From Coemansia sp. RSA 922 (Eukaryota > Kickxellomycota > Kickxellomycetes > Kickxellales > Kickxellaceae), in the NCBI GenBank assembly GCA_027577415.1, contig JANBQS010000218.1:1-25855 (forward strand): a DNA stretch of 25,855 nucleotides. Reading direction: 5' to 3'. This document shows positions 9,601 to 18,734 of this stretch, piece by piece. Both the position numbers and the translations under genes were made by a program. How positions within the stretch are numbered: position 1 is the stretch's first letter; each line of letters begins with the position of its first letter. Under the pieces are notes generated by a model. That model worked only from the letters and a program-made list of their open reading frames with translations. It was not told the DNA's origin and did not search any database.

Positions 9601-10364
9601 GCTGTGAGCTCCTCATTCAATCCTACCGTGAAATAGTCGTAGCCAATTTGGCCCCGGTCAAAGACATCGGGATTATTGTTCACAAGCTCCATGAACGCTG
9701 TTGCCGACGCCGACGCGATAGATCGAACTTGCTTGTGGCTGCCAGCGTTCCCGGGCACAAATAGTATCGGGATCCTAAATGCCTCATCATGGGCATCATA
9801 GCCGCCCTCTCTGTACAGATATAGCTTGTATTTAGTTGAGAATCGCGTCCAGCTGTTGTCGAACTTTGTCTGCTCCACGAACCGCGGTCGGCTGTAGCTC
9901 ATTGCACAGCCTGGGATATCGGGCTGACCATTAAAGTAAGATTGCGCCGTAATAAGCCCAACAACCGCAGAAACGAGCAATAGGCAAAGCACAGCAATAC
10001 GCGTCCGTAAAAACACAATCGCCGGGCGCTCACAGTGCTTAGACTTGTTGCCGTTTCTGTCGCCACAATCGCCAGAACCAGAAATAATAGCATCGCTCGT
10101 CGTGACAGCACTTCTTGCTACCGAGCTTGAACTCGAAACCAGCGGCTGTTGTGTGCTGTTATGCGTATTGCTGTCATGCTCGTCTTCGCTCGCGGCAGTC
10201 GAAGCTGCCACTCGCGGTGAGTCAGCTGTACGAGGACTCGAACGACTGTTTGCACCAGCGCTGGTCAGAGTCTTTCTCGACACGACGCCAGTCGACTGCT
10301 GCACTGTCATAATATCAATTGCGCAATGTGCAGACTCTGTTGCTCTGCGCTCACTCGCTGGCAT
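6639..10364 (-). CDS. BST1: GPI inositol-deacylase (PGAP1/Bst1)
   Basis: 1241 aa, intronless, the largest gene here. An ER multispanning hydrolase that removes the acyl chain from the inositol of GPI anchors, needed for efficient ER exit of GPI proteins. A Ser/Thr-rich cytosolic head (about 1-115) leads to a signal-anchor (about 119-140). The lumenal alpha/beta-hydrolase domain starts with PGCAMSYSRPRF and FVPGNAGSHKQVRSIAS, and has the nucleophile elbow VVVGHSMGGVVAR with Ser307 and FTLSTPHNNP. The C-terminal third (from about residue 830) holds several hydrophobic spans. Yeast Bst1 is about 1030 aa, so this one has a longer head and tail. It converges on THR1 with 89 bp between stops. The ATG at 10364 is the first in the frame; a later in-frame ATG would only shorten the head. 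Confidence 0.95.
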   Translation of the reverse strand: MPASERRATESAHCAIDIMTVQQSTGVVSRKTLTSAGANSRSSPRTADSPRVAASTAASEDEHDSNTHNSTQQPLVSSSSSVARSAVTTSDAIISGSGDCGDRNGNKSKHCERPAIVFLRTRIAVLCLLLVSAVVGLITAQSYFNGQPDIPGCAMSYSRPRFVEQTKFDNSWTRFSTKYKLYLYREGGYDAHDEAFRIPILFVPGNAGSHKQVRSIASASATAFMELVNNNPDVFDRGQIGYDYFTVGLNEELTALHGYSILEQADFINDAIRYILSLYPETRAKYRLPSQGTKFALPTSVVVVGHSMGGVVARTAFTLPNHIVGSVQAIFTLSTPHNNPTASLEYYVDKVYSSVNSFWRHGFHNGTLDDVSLVSIAGGNLDSMINSDYTYIGDLAPPKNSLSILSSGVDDVWLSLDHQSILWCAQMAKKFSSMLIQIMDARQPSQLLPLDERMSIMRRQLYSDWERGANSAPESLATNRTTNDDYSYVYVHRDGAARLVPEDMQKLLSGDHADKAGLGVALHLLPVNKATSDSTAQLVYDPRLFATAHASGSIAGYQPILLGCNRIKVASNSANPETSVTCQALSAPLPTKLPMRRADDDPELPLYALNYMEVPVSALEQFEFLGMQLPTKPGVAGFFHATIVKDLVQLESSPSYVRLLHSLAIRTPTTKSRIGSSTRTRIRLNVPESPFFVFRGTLTMRRNTSSSQFMSAAPRFRPIIRQSDGRRFESRFWYDQDTVDFAIHGRGAYLPSDVITNAEDSELKSAGQWDGLFIDVWADPDYYVGFELALRINWYSSLNRTIKRYDMALLAMAFVWACLVMLHQLRTWNAGVSLETTPSPKCRGSLSTPAFPSCLTSIERLIRNGTLSVLLVAAVLTPILQRMVAHLMGNVWSPATLASWNNLFMGTRGSGWVLGLVPALLVIVSLGFVALEAIVLTAICSLASWAMADVSGRFESTRKHWSRHDVLEAVSEDGRLKPRFVKIPVRPLIATVAFVVFVCTFVPYQFAFLVIYMAQLFTAIRTMSHAYLAAPHSASSLTPQRLLVSNVLRDRARYQLGLLLFWTSSLPYCAPELLVWVRNLSVLWFEDAPSDHNLANMAGYFALRLLASYHIVPRLTFTATERAAPSRTAWWLRVMTYAFFGSAVVYAWLYSIRRPYILYSVANAISAWLALVQFAEFPLRLVSPVQRRVLSSSALLGSRTSSPAATPVSSPEVTEFPVFARSVKPLATASRSNDQLDRKLR

Positions 10365-10721
10365 AAGCTAAAAGAAACAGAGTGTGCTTGACCTCCACCA
10401 CCAGACACGTCTAGCAGGCAAGTTGGTCAGAAACAAAAAAAATGGCAAGCGTTCAGGCCAGCTGGAGTGCAAATTGCGTGTACGCAGCGAGAGAACTAGC
10501 AAAGAAACGAAAAGAAATTAGCAATATCAAATTGAGTAACTGAAAAAGAAGAAAAAAAAAATCAAATGTGGAACAAAGAGGAAAATCACTCCACTGAAAA
10601 AGGATCGTTGAGATCTCCAGTGACCCCTTGCTGTTAAACCACATGTCAGCTTCTAGACCTAAACACGAGATTAAAAAAAGAGTATATTGCAAGCAGAGAC
10701 TTTATAGCTAGCGTTCACTGG
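10365..10721. other. Intergenic: PGAP1 promoter and epimerase 3' end
   Basis: 357 bp between two minus-strand genes. It should carry the 3' UTR of the glucose-6-phosphate epimerase gene (stop at 10722) and the promoter and 5' UTR of the PGAP1 gene. A/T-rich with A-runs at about 10434-10441 and 10551-10561. A short minus-strand frame (10453-10692) is Phe/Leu-rich and not credible. No specific site recognised. Confidence 0.45.
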
Positions 10722-11588
10722 CTAGATACGGCTGGCAGAATCTTCACAAGTGAGGATCTGACCGCACGAGATGGTCTGGCCTGGATTGAGCGTGATCTTG
10801 CTAGCCACAGTGCCTGCCTCCACACAGATCATCTGCGGATACTCGTCGTCAGCAAAGTCCGACATCTCAGCCGCCTTCTCGGCCCAGGGATTCCACAGCA
10901 CAACATCCTTGAAATTGAACCGCCTAATCGCAATACTCTCATTGCCGCAGTTGACCTTGACAATTCCCGGTACATCGACATACACGCGATCCTCGTTAGC
11001 ATTGACAGTGACAGCATCCCGCTCTTCCACCAAGTCACTGCCGCCCTTGATCTTGTCAGCATACACCACGTCCTTCAAGCCCGTGACAGTGGTGCTGGCA
11101 ATGTCAGGCACCCGCAGATAAGTGTGCATCAGCGAAGTGAAAGAGAACGGCTGCGAGTCGACGTTCTCATACTTGATGATGGTTGACAGAGTGGTTGCCG
11201 TGAGGTCGATAGTGTACAGCAAGTCAAACTTGTATGGCCACTTGGAGGCACGCGTGTCCTCGTTATCCTTCAGCTGGAGGTTGACCACAACGCCCTGGCC
11301 GTGCTCCTCGGCGTAAACGAGCGTCCAATTGCGCGTGCGCGCAAAGCCGTGCTGAGGCAGGTCGCCAGGGCCGAACTGTGGGAACACCAGAGGAATGCCG
11401 CCACGCACGGGCTTGCTACCGTCAAGCTTGGCCTGCTTGCTCACGAACAGCCGCTCCTTTCCAGCGCACTTCCACGACGTAACCGTGGCTCCATACAAGT
11501 ACACCTCGGCTGACGAGCCTTGGGGCCCATTGATAACCACACGCTCGAGGCTAACGCCATCGGCACCAAAGAACTTTTGCACAGACAT
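10722..11588 (-). CDS. Glucose-6-phosphate 1-epimerase (hexose-6-phosphate mutarotase)
   Basis: 288 aa, intronless; yeast YMR099C is 297 aa. Interconverts alpha and beta anomers of hexose 6-phosphates in the cytosol. The aldose-epimerase-like fold is visible in AEVYLYGATVTSWK (near 28-41), then KPVRGGIPLVFPQFG with PQHGFARTRNW (the conserved His/Arg phosphate-binding region), FTSLMHTYLRVPDI with a catalytic-type His, and VVLWNPWAEKAAEMSDFADDEY with the conserved phosphate-contact region and an Asp/Glu-rich end (QMICVEAG). I took the ATG at 11588 (MSVQKFFGADGV); the open frame upstream is hydrophobic UTR translation. It lies 144 bp downstream of the DBP7 stop on the same strand. Confidence 0.93.
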   Translation of the reverse strand: MSVQKFFGADGVSLERVVINGPQGSSAEVYLYGATVTSWKCAGKERLFVSKQAKLDGSKPVRGGIPLVFPQFGPGDLPQHGFARTRNWTLVYAEEHGQGVVVNLQLKDNEDTRASKWPYKFDLLYTIDLTATTLSTIIKYENVDSQPFSFTSLMHTYLRVPDIASTTVTGLKDVVYADKIKGGSDLVEERDAVTVNANEDRVYVDVPGIVKVNCGNESIAIRRFNFKDVVLWNPWAEKAAEMSDFADDEYPQMICVEAGTVASKITLNPGQTISCGQILTCEDSASRI

Positions 11589-11732
11589 CGTGGCAAAACA
11601 ATAGATAACAACAGTTGGAGTGAAGAACAGATTTAATGTAAAAAGGCAAAGTGGAGAAGAAAAGAAGTGGAGGATCGGTCGCAGAAAGACGGGGCACCAA
11701 AAATAGTCCCTAATCCGCACACACACATCCGT

Positions 11733-14342
11733 CTACTCGTCCTTGCTACGCTTGACTCGCGGGCCGTAGTAGGCGCTGATATCGCCAACCGAAAACTCGC
11801 TAATATCGTTGCCACGCTTATACGTCGGCTTCTTCTTGATAGCCAGCTCCTTCTCCTTCTTTTCCTTCTTGTCCTTTTTGGCGCCGTCAGCCTTTGTGTT
11901 GTTGCCCTTGCCCATCGCAACCTGGTTAGGCGTCTCGCGCAGAGCAAATGCCTTGGCCAAGTGGCCAAAGTGCAACGACCGCACATGGAAAATGTGTCTT
12001 TCGGCAGAGATGTGAGTAGCATAAGCACGGATCGACGACAGGTACGCCTGCTTGGCAAGTCCCGAAGCCGTCACGTTGACTACGACAAAGCGCTCGAGCA
12101 TCGCCTGGATGTCGCCCGCCCGCAGCTGCCACTCGGTGGCTTTCCGAATGCCCTCGTTCTTGGCCATCAGCTTCAGCACCGACTCCATGCTCTCGTCGGT
12201 CGGGCGCAGGCCTTTCTCTTGGAGCAGCGTCAAGTACGCGCTCTCACTGGGCAACAGGAAGAGAATTGCCTCACCCACGCGACCAAGACGAGCTGTGCGA
12301 CCCACACGATGCAAGTAGGACGCGACATCTGATGGTGGATCGAACTGGATAATCGACGTGACATTGGGCAAGTCGAGACCACGAGCCGCAACATCCGTGG
12401 TGAACAAGATCGAGGCATGGCGCGACTTTGAGAACGCCGAGAAGGTCTCTGTACGACGCTTCTGCTGCATACTACCATGCAACCGGTACATCTTAGCTCC
12501 AGGGAATACACTCGAGTCAAGCATAATCTCGTCTTCCTTCAGAGTTGGTCCAGACTTGTCAGCCTTGCCATACCGCCTGGAGTTGTCCGGTTTGGCGCCA
12601 CTCGATTTTGTGCCAGAGTCGTCGTCGGAATTGCCATCTTCGTCGTCATCACTGTTTTTGTTGATCGAGTCGTCCATATTTTTGAACAGCTCTAGTGCAA
12701 GCTCGTCAGTAGCATCGGTCTCGACCTCGGCTTCGGGCTCATACCCGCCATGCGCCAGCAAGAAATACATAAAGTCAACAGAGTCCTTGCACGACAAAAA
12801 CACGATGATCTTGCTCGTAGGCTGCTTGCGGAACGTATTCTTGAGCTGTGCGACCAGCGTGACTAGTCGCAGCTTGGCTGGGACGATCACGGCCTTTTGA
12901 ACCAATTGGCTAGGAACCGAAAAGTTTTCCTCATCATCGTCATCGATGTTGTCAGCAGCCGCAGTTTCCATATCATCGTCGTTGGTCGACTGTCTCTTGC
13001 CCCTGCCAGGCCGAGCCTCCTCGGCGGCCTGCTCGACGTCGTCGTAGATGCGCTTGGCGTTGATGTACTTTGGATTGACTAGCGACTCGTTTGCCAGCTT
13101 CTTGACATTGTCGCGCAGGGTCGCTGAGCACAGAACGTTGATACGACGCTTGGGCAGCGCCGGCGCCGTAGTCATAGATCTGCGGCCCAGCACACGCACA
13201 CGCTGCTTGGCCTTCTCGTCCAATAGCGCCAGGATCTTGGTTAGCGTCTCCTCAAAGCCCAGCTCAAGCAGGCGATCGGCTTCGTCGAGAACAAGCCACC
13301 GCAGGTTATCGACCATGAACGACTTTGTGTTCTCCAAGTGGTCCAGCAGCCGGCCTGGTGTGCATGCCAGAATGGTGACACCCTTGCGCAACCTCCCCTT
13401 CTCAGACTGCTTCTTGTCACCTCCAATAACAATGCCCGGTACCATCCAGTGCGACTTTTTGCCAGAGTCCTTGGATATCGGCATGTGCACCAGCGTTTGC
13501 GCAGTCTCGTAGACCTGCTGCGCCAACTCGCGCGTAGGCGTGAGCACAATTGCAAACGTGCCTAGCTCGCGAGATGGAGGCGCGCCGCTGACTGCCGTCG
13601 CTGTCGCCTGGAGCAAGCGGTGGATTATCGGCAGTAGGTACGTCAGGGTCTTTCCCGATCCCGTGGCGGCCTGGATGAACACGTCGTGCTCGGGGGCGTC
13701 GGCTCTAACCTCCCTTTCGACATCGAATGCGTCACTGTCATTGCCATACGTATCAGCCACCCTCGGTGCTGTCAGAGCGCTGTGACCGATGAGTACGGGG
13801 ATCGCGTTTTGCTGAATCGCCGTGGGCTTTGAAATCTCCATTTTGGACTCCAAGTAGCTGACCATATCTGTGTCTAGCCCGATTCCCGAGAACGACGACG
13901 TGTCGATGACTGCGTTACTGGATACATTGTGCTCGTGGCTGGCGGCAGCCTCTGGAAGCGAGGGGATCTCGGGGTTTTTAGTGAACAGCGACGACACAAC
14001 CTGCTTGCCAGCCTGGCCCGACAACTGTGTGCTAGTTGCTTTTGCATTCGCTGGCTTTGCCGTGGTCTTTGCCTTATTACCGCCGACCTCGGTCAATAGC
14101 TTTTGCACCTCCTTCTCTTGCTGCTTGTCCTCGCGATCTTTGCCGGCATTAACAGTGGCTGGCGTGGACTTTGTGGCCTCGCGTGTCTTCTTCTGGGACT
14201 GCCACACTTCGGTTTTTAGCTTTCGCCGGGACTCCATGCGGTCCTTCCACTTGCCGCCCTTGGGTCTGCCATGTGTTGTGAGCACGGGTGCGTCCAGCCG
14301 GGTAGTGGCAAAGTTGAAAATGAGTCCGTCGTCGTCAGCCAT
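11733..14342 (-). CDS. DBP7: DEAD-box ATP-dependent RNA helicase Dbp7
   Basis: 869 aa, intronless. Dbp7 acts in the nucleolus on pre-60S ribosome assembly. The N terminus MADDDGLIFNFAT with KGGKWKDRMESRRKLK is characteristic of the Dbp7/DDX31 branch. Helicase motifs in order: Q motif (KPTAIQQNAIPVLI), Walker A AATGSGKT (224-231), LTPTRELAQQVYE, TPGRLLDHL, DEAD box VLDEADRLLELGFE (DEAD 352-355), LCSATLRD, then in the second RecA lobe ILFTTDVAARGLDLPNV and YLHRVGRTARLGRVGE. Two acidic, low-complexity inserts (around DDDMETAAADNIDDDDEE and NSDDDEDGNSDDDS) and a Lys-rich tail (KKDKKEKKEKELAIKKK) lengthen it beyond yeast Dbp7 (742 aa). The ATG at 14342 opens the conserved N terminus. Confidence 0.96.
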   Translation of the reverse strand: MADDDGLIFNFATTRLDAPVLTTHGRPKGGKWKDRMESRRKLKTEVWQSQKKTREATKSTPATVNAGKDREDKQQEKEVQKLLTEVGGNKAKTTAKPANAKATSTQLSGQAGKQVVSSLFTKNPEIPSLPEAAASHEHNVSSNAVIDTSSFSGIGLDTDMVSYLESKMEISKPTAIQQNAIPVLIGHSALTAPRVADTYGNDSDAFDVEREVRADAPEHDVFIQAATGSGKTLTYLLPIIHRLLQATATAVSGAPPSRELGTFAIVLTPTRELAQQVYETAQTLVHMPISKDSGKKSHWMVPGIVIGGDKKQSEKGRLRKGVTILACTPGRLLDHLENTKSFMVDNLRWLVLDEADRLLELGFEETLTKILALLDEKAKQRVRVLGRRSMTTAPALPKRRINVLCSATLRDNVKKLANESLVNPKYINAKRIYDDVEQAAEEARPGRGKRQSTNDDDMETAAADNIDDDDEENFSVPSQLVQKAVIVPAKLRLVTLVAQLKNTFRKQPTSKIIVFLSCKDSVDFMYFLLAHGGYEPEAEVETDATDELALELFKNMDDSINKNSDDDEDGNSDDDSGTKSSGAKPDNSRRYGKADKSGPTLKEDEIMLDSSVFPGAKMYRLHGSMQQKRRTETFSAFSKSRHASILFTTDVAARGLDLPNVTSIIQFDPPSDVASYLHRVGRTARLGRVGEAILFLLPSESAYLTLLQEKGLRPTDESMESVLKLMAKNEGIRKATEWQLRAGDIQAMLERFVVVNVTASGLAKQAYLSSIRAYATHISAERHIFHVRSLHFGHLAKAFALRETPNQVAMGKGNNTKADGAKKDKKEKKEKELAIKKKPTYKRGNDISEFSVGDISAYYGPRVKRSKDE

Positions 14343-14762
14343 ATCTCGCTATTTGTCGTCTATTAAAAGAAAGTGTGTATATATGAAACGTAAAGGTATC
14401 AAAAGACAACGACGAAAAAAAAAAATACTAGGCAAGTGCAAGCAAATTTTCCTTAAGGTGAGCCGAGCTGTTGATCGAGCCGAGCGTGATTCTGAGGAAT
14501 AAATCGCCGCGCTGTTCTTGATTTAAGCGCGCGCACATGGGGGCCTTTTTGGCCTGGCCACCAGAGGCGACGTATCATCTCGGCGATATTGGCCAAACAA
14601 CAGTTTGCTGCTCGATGATGTAGAGAACGAACAGAGCGCCTCAAATTATGCACACTGCCCTTACAGCCCTTTCTCTCTCTCCTCTCATCAACTATATTCT
14701 TTTCTATTTAATCTGACCACTTTGCAACATCGCTTTCATATCTGGCTTTTAATATCCACAGC
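14343..14762. promoter_or_regulatory. Divergent promoter region DBP7 / OHCU decarboxylase
   Basis: 420 bp between two divergent ATGs. A-run at about 14416-14425, a short G/C-rich block around 14529-14590 with repeated GGCC/TGGCC motifs, and a pyrimidine-rich stretch (about 14663-14710) before the OHCU decarboxylase start. No TATA box or known factor site is clear. Small plus-strand frames at 14605-14835 overlap the decarboxylase start in another frame and are not believed. Confidence 0.45.
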
Positions 14763-15305
14763 ATGTCCGCTCAGCCCTCGCTTCCAGCCATATCCGAGAC
14801 CAACCACTTGCCGTTGTCCGAGTTTACGCAAGTGATCTCGCTGCTATTCGAGCCCACCGCCTTGCTGACACGGCGTATCTACGACTCGCGGCCGTTTGAG
14901 AGCTACGACAGGCTCTTGGACCGCGCCGATGAGCTCATCCAAGACCTATCTCCGCTAGAGCAGCTCGAGGTCGTCAATGCTCACCCGCGCATCGGCGAGC
15001 AGGCCAACAATCTGTCGGCGCTGTCTCGTGTGGAGCAAGGCACAAGGTCTGCCAACGAAGACGCTGTTCTGGCCAAGTGGGCTGAGCTCAACCGCAAGTA
15101 TGAGGAGGTCTATGGCTTCCGCTTTGTGGTGTTTGTCAACGGCCGTAGCAAAGAGAGCCTGTTACCTATTGCTGAGGAGCGCATTGCGCATGGAAACAAG
15201 ATTAAAGAGCTGGCTACGGGTCTTTCGGAGATGGTAGACATTGCCCGGGATCGTGCTAGAAAGCTGCAGATGTCGCCAGCCAGTAGCCCGAGTCCCAAGA
15301 TCTAA
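14763..15305 (+). CDS. OHCU decarboxylase (uricolytic pathway)
   Basis: 180 aa, intronless. Converts 2-oxo-4-hydroxy-4-carboxy-5-ureidoimidazoline to S-allantoin, the last step from urate in purine breakdown. The sequence shows the family signature VVNAHPRIGEQ (His74 is the expected catalytic histidine), LSRVEQGT and the YGFRFVVFVNGRSKESLL block (about 116-133) that lines the active site. The tail (PASSPSPKI) lacks an obvious PTS1 peroxisomal signal such as SKL. Its presence implies that the organism degrades urate. No other urate-pathway gene is in the window. It converges on the small heat-shock gene with 145 bp between stops. Confidence 0.93.
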   Translation: MSAQPSLPAISETNHLPLSEFTQVISLLFEPTALLTRRIYDSRPFESYDRLLDRADELIQDLSPLEQLEVVNAHPRIGEQANNLSALSRVEQGTRSANEDAVLAKWAELNRKYEEVYGFRFVVFVNGRSKESLLPIAEERIAHGNKIKELATGLSEMVDIARDRARKLQMSPASSPSPKI

Positions 15306-15450
15306 GTTCCATCTTTTAGCTCCATTATTTTTTGTTCAGCTGTCTAATAACAACAACGTCTCGCTGTCTGTTAATTGAACGGGCACGAGCTATCTGCACA
15401 GCTCAAGTGGGCGAGCAAGCATATATTGTGAACTGCATACAGCGCGTGGT

Positions 15451-15915
15451 TTAGCACTTTGGAATCCTGATGACTACATTAGGCCCATGAAACGCAGTCG
15501 TCATCTGCTCGACGCAGGCAGACGGCGGGAGCGGGATATCCTTCTCAAACTGGCCTAGCTGTCGCTCAGTCACACGGTCAGCACCTCGCTCGTAGACAAC
15601 CTGGTTGTTGCACTCGCCAAAGATTTTGATACGCCCAGGCGTGTCTACGCTGATATGGATCTGGCTCGCTGGCACGTTGGGGAGATGCGCCGTAAGCGTG
15701 ATAGCACTATCGTCTTCGAGGCGGTCGACTCTCGGCGTCCAGAGATCCGAAGATATGCTGGCTATCGTCGCATTGACATCGCCCTTGGCTGGCGATGGCA
15801 CTGTGTTCTGTCTCAAAGACTCGATGCTGCCAAAGAACCCATCGAATAAGGAGCCCATGTCGCTGCCTGCCTTTTCGAGGGCATCGTCGTGGCCAGTGTT
15901 GTCTGGTGCTTGCAT
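15451..15915 (-). CDS. Small heat-shock protein (Hsp20/alpha-crystallin)
   Basis: 154 aa, intronless. ATP-independent holdase chaperone. The alpha-crystallin domain spans about residues 55-152: SSDLWTPRVDRLEDDSAITL, AHLPNVPASQIHISVD, then RQLGQFEKDIPLPPSA and a final VVIRIPKC. The N-terminal arm is short, with the aromatic SLFDGFFGSIESL typical of sHSP arms. I chose the ATG at 15915 (MQAPDNTGHD); the upstream part of the frame is hydrophobic and Ser-rich and looks like translated 5' UTR. A paired heat-shock-type half-site, TTCATGAA at 16142-16149, lies about 230 bp upstream but has only two pentamers, so heat induction is a suggestion. Confidence 0.9.
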   Translation of the reverse strand: MQAPDNTGHDDALEKAGSDMGSLFDGFFGSIESLRQNTVPSPAKGDVNATIASISSDLWTPRVDRLEDDSAITLTAHLPNVPASQIHISVDTPGRIKIFGECNNQVVYERGADRVTERQLGQFEKDIPLPPSACVEQMTTAFHGPNVVIRIPKC

Positions 15916-16264
15916 AGTGTATTTAAGCGCAACAGTTCCCTTGTGAGTTGCTAGTTGTGAGATATGCAGACGACAAGTGGAGGAGAAAAAAATGACTGAG
16001 AAAGAGAAAATGATTACAGAAGTAGAGGCAACCTGCGCATCTGCACATATCAGCATCGATATCTTTTGTCAGAGCACATCAGAGCTTGAATGCGGCCTAG
16101 GAACTTGTGCCAGGCTGCATCAGACTACAGGAGGACCCTTTTTCATGAAGCGTGCGACAAACCTACACCCCTGACCCTTTCTCTTCTTCGACTACCTTTC
16201 TGGCCTTCTTTTTTAGTCTGGCACCAACTTCTTATCTTTTTTTTTTTTTTTTTTTTTGGCAAAA
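15916..16264. promoter_or_regulatory. Divergent promoter region HSP20 / UPRT
   Basis: 349 bp between the HSP20 ATG and the proposed UPRT ATG. It contains a two-unit heat-shock-like site TTCATGAA (16142-16149), a pyrimidine-rich run (about 16171-16215) and a T21 homopolymer at 16237-16257 ending 7 bases before the UPRT ATG. A poly(dA:dT) tract of this kind is expected to disfavour nucleosomes in yeast promoters. Small plus-strand frames at 15977-16174 and 16090-16350 are not supported. Confidence 0.45.
16237..16257 (+). repeat. T21 homopolymer tract
   Basis: Twenty-one consecutive T residues directly upstream of the UPRT start codon (ATG at 16265). It is the longest homopolymer in the window. 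It may be a nucleosome-depleting promoter tract or lie in the 5' UTR; its exact length may also reflect sequencing error. Confidence 0.9.
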
Positions 16265-17006
<742 letters not shown>

Positions 17007-17104
17007 GTTCTCCAATGCCTCAATAGAGGAAGAGTATTTTTTTCAGCTATTTGGTGGTCATGTAGCCATTATTTGCGTATTTATGAACGACGATATTTAA
17101 TCAT

Positions 17105-17937
17105 TTATTCGTCTTTGACATCTGGTGAAGACGGAGGTGAGGATGATGTTTGGCCGTACATCTCGGCAAGCCTCTGCAGGCCATTGTCAGCCTCTTGACC
17201 CTGACCTCTTTCGATGATGCGCACACCCAAGCTCTGACAACTGCCAAAGTCGCCAATTGAGGATGTAGCAAACGGGTCCGAGTTCCGAGCACTTGATCTA
17301 CCGCGCCGCAAATGTTGTCCGAGAGCAGCAGAACTAGAACCAAGTCTTGCCTGCTTACCTGTACTGGAATTGCGCGCAGCCTAAATGTCGTATACAAAAG
17401 ATATTAGCCAGTTTTGCTTGTGTGAAAATGGCTGCAGTTGGAATATCTTTATTAACCTACCCGAAGGCGCTCTCGCATTTTGGAGTTTGCTTGGTCGGCG
17501 TTCTTCCAGTGTCGGTCGCTTTCGGCCTACACTTGCAATTAGTGTGTTGGTAATAACTATTTAGTTGGCCGCAGTTTCATCAGTTGTTGTATTGCGTATG
17601 CATGTATATACTACCTGTAGATCACTTAGTCGCTTCCTTGTTTGTTCTTCCTGGCGCTTGCGGCGCTCTTCTGCCGCCAATTTACGCTGCTGTTTAGCTT
17701 GGGCATCATCTTGTTCGTACTCACAATGCACCAGATCAATAATTTCTAGACTACTGGCGGTATTGGCCAAGTCTGACATTGATCGGCTGCGGTCATCCAT
17801 ATACTGTCGAATAGCAATGTTACAAATGCAAAAAGTTACAAAACAGCTAACCGAAATACGGCCATTGACAATTCAGTGAACTCTCAACAGTTACTGGGCA
17901 ATTGAGTATACACCTCGCATGTGATCTCCACCACCAT
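17105..17937 (-). CDS. Unrecognised coiled-coil protein, multi-exon
   Basis: I do not recognise the family. Reading minus-strand exons 17803-17615, 17526-17461 and 17380-17105 gives a continuous phase-0 protein; introns are 17614-17527 (GTAGTA to GTGTAG) and 17460-17381 (GTAGGT to TTTAG). A possible first exon, 17937-17914 (MVVEITCE), with a GTGTAT donor and a CGACAG acceptor at 17804, gives 184 aa. Without it, translation could start at the ATG at 17800 (MDDRSRSMSD, 175 aa). A highly charged helix follows (AKQQRKLAAEERRKRQEEQ, then HWKNADQANSKMRERLR), then a Ser/Arg/Gly-rich stretch and an acidic end (SSPPSSPDVKDE). No membrane segment or catalytic motif is visible. The frame holds across three exons, which argues that it is real. 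The first exon starts 1 nt after the EMC7 stop, which is odd. Confidence 0.6.
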
Positions 17938-17938
17938 A

Positions 17939-18734
17939 TCAGTCCTTGGTACCGCCTTGCAGCTCCTTCAAAGCCTCTGGATCTATATTCGCCTGGAGTT
18001 TTGGCAAAATAAACACGGCCAAGAGCGACGCGCCCACCATCATCATATACGGGTTGGAGAACATGGCGATTATGCTGAATCCCTGGCGCTCAGTGAAAAA
18101 GTCGTACTTGTCGCTAGCACTAATGCGCAGCGGGTAAGCCAACACAGGCGCATTGTCTGACCACTCTGATCCGATCTGAACATAGCGCGCCGCAATAGAC
18201 GCCCGTCCACCTTCCTCCTCTTTGCCCTCGACAGCTTCCTTGAGCGAAATGCGCACATGAATCTTGGGGAACGCATACTCCGAGCTGGCGATCTCTAGCA
18301 ACGAATCTCCTAGTTTGACGTTGTCCACGGCAAAAGTTCCATCCTTTTGAATAAAAGCCCGGTGCTCACCACCATTTAAAACCACCTGCGCGCGCGTGGC
18401 CAGCTGTGACACATCTACAACTTTGTCAAACGATAAGGTGAAAGTTAGTCAAGGCTTCTTGGACCTCTTCCTGGGCCCAACATGTTTTTTCAGCGACTAG
18501 CGTCACCTACCACTGAGGATATCGCTTGCGACTATCGAGCCGCGTACGCGATATGTCTTGTCTGTCGCGAGTACCACAGCTGCAAGAAGCAACAGGCTAT
18601 ATATAGGGAAGCAGCGATGTCCATAGTCAGTGCATGTTAGTGCTGGCAATCCACTCTACTCAAATTCCCCCTGGGCGGACCTAGTGCGGCAGAGCGTACC
18701 TCTGAATAATAATAAGTAAACCCCGTCCTAGCAT
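17939..18734 (-). CDS. EMC7: ER membrane protein complex subunit 7 (EMC7)
   Basis: Three exons on the minus strand: 18734-18700, 18596-18511 and 18414-17939, total 198 aa. EMC7 is the lumenal beta-sandwich subunit of the ER membrane complex, which inserts transmembrane helices. Exon 1 plus the start of exon 2 encode a clean signal peptide (MLGRGLLIIIQSLLLLAAVV, cleavage near ATDKTY). The beta-sandwich (about 24-140) includes VVLNGGEHRAFIQKDGTFAV and ARYVQIG...LAYPLRI, the last typical of EMC7. The single membrane segment (about 158-178, NPYMMMVGASLLAVFILPKL) and cytosolic NIDPEALKELQGG tail also fit. Introns: 18699-18597 (GTACGC to TATAG, branch CACTAAC) and 18510-18415 (GTAGGT to TTGTAG, branch TGACTAAC). 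The frame only makes sense spliced, since no ATG precedes the signal peptide in exon 2. Confidence 0.9.

Noticed and set aside
6649..10371. Many plus-strand frames opposite the PGAP1 gene
   Set aside because: Shadows of a G/C-rich coding strand; none shows a domain, and the minus-strand protein is unambiguous.
11667..12332. Plus-strand 221-codon frame opposite DBP7
   Set aside because: Overlaps conserved helicase motifs on the other strand and has Leu/Arg composition typical of antisense frames.
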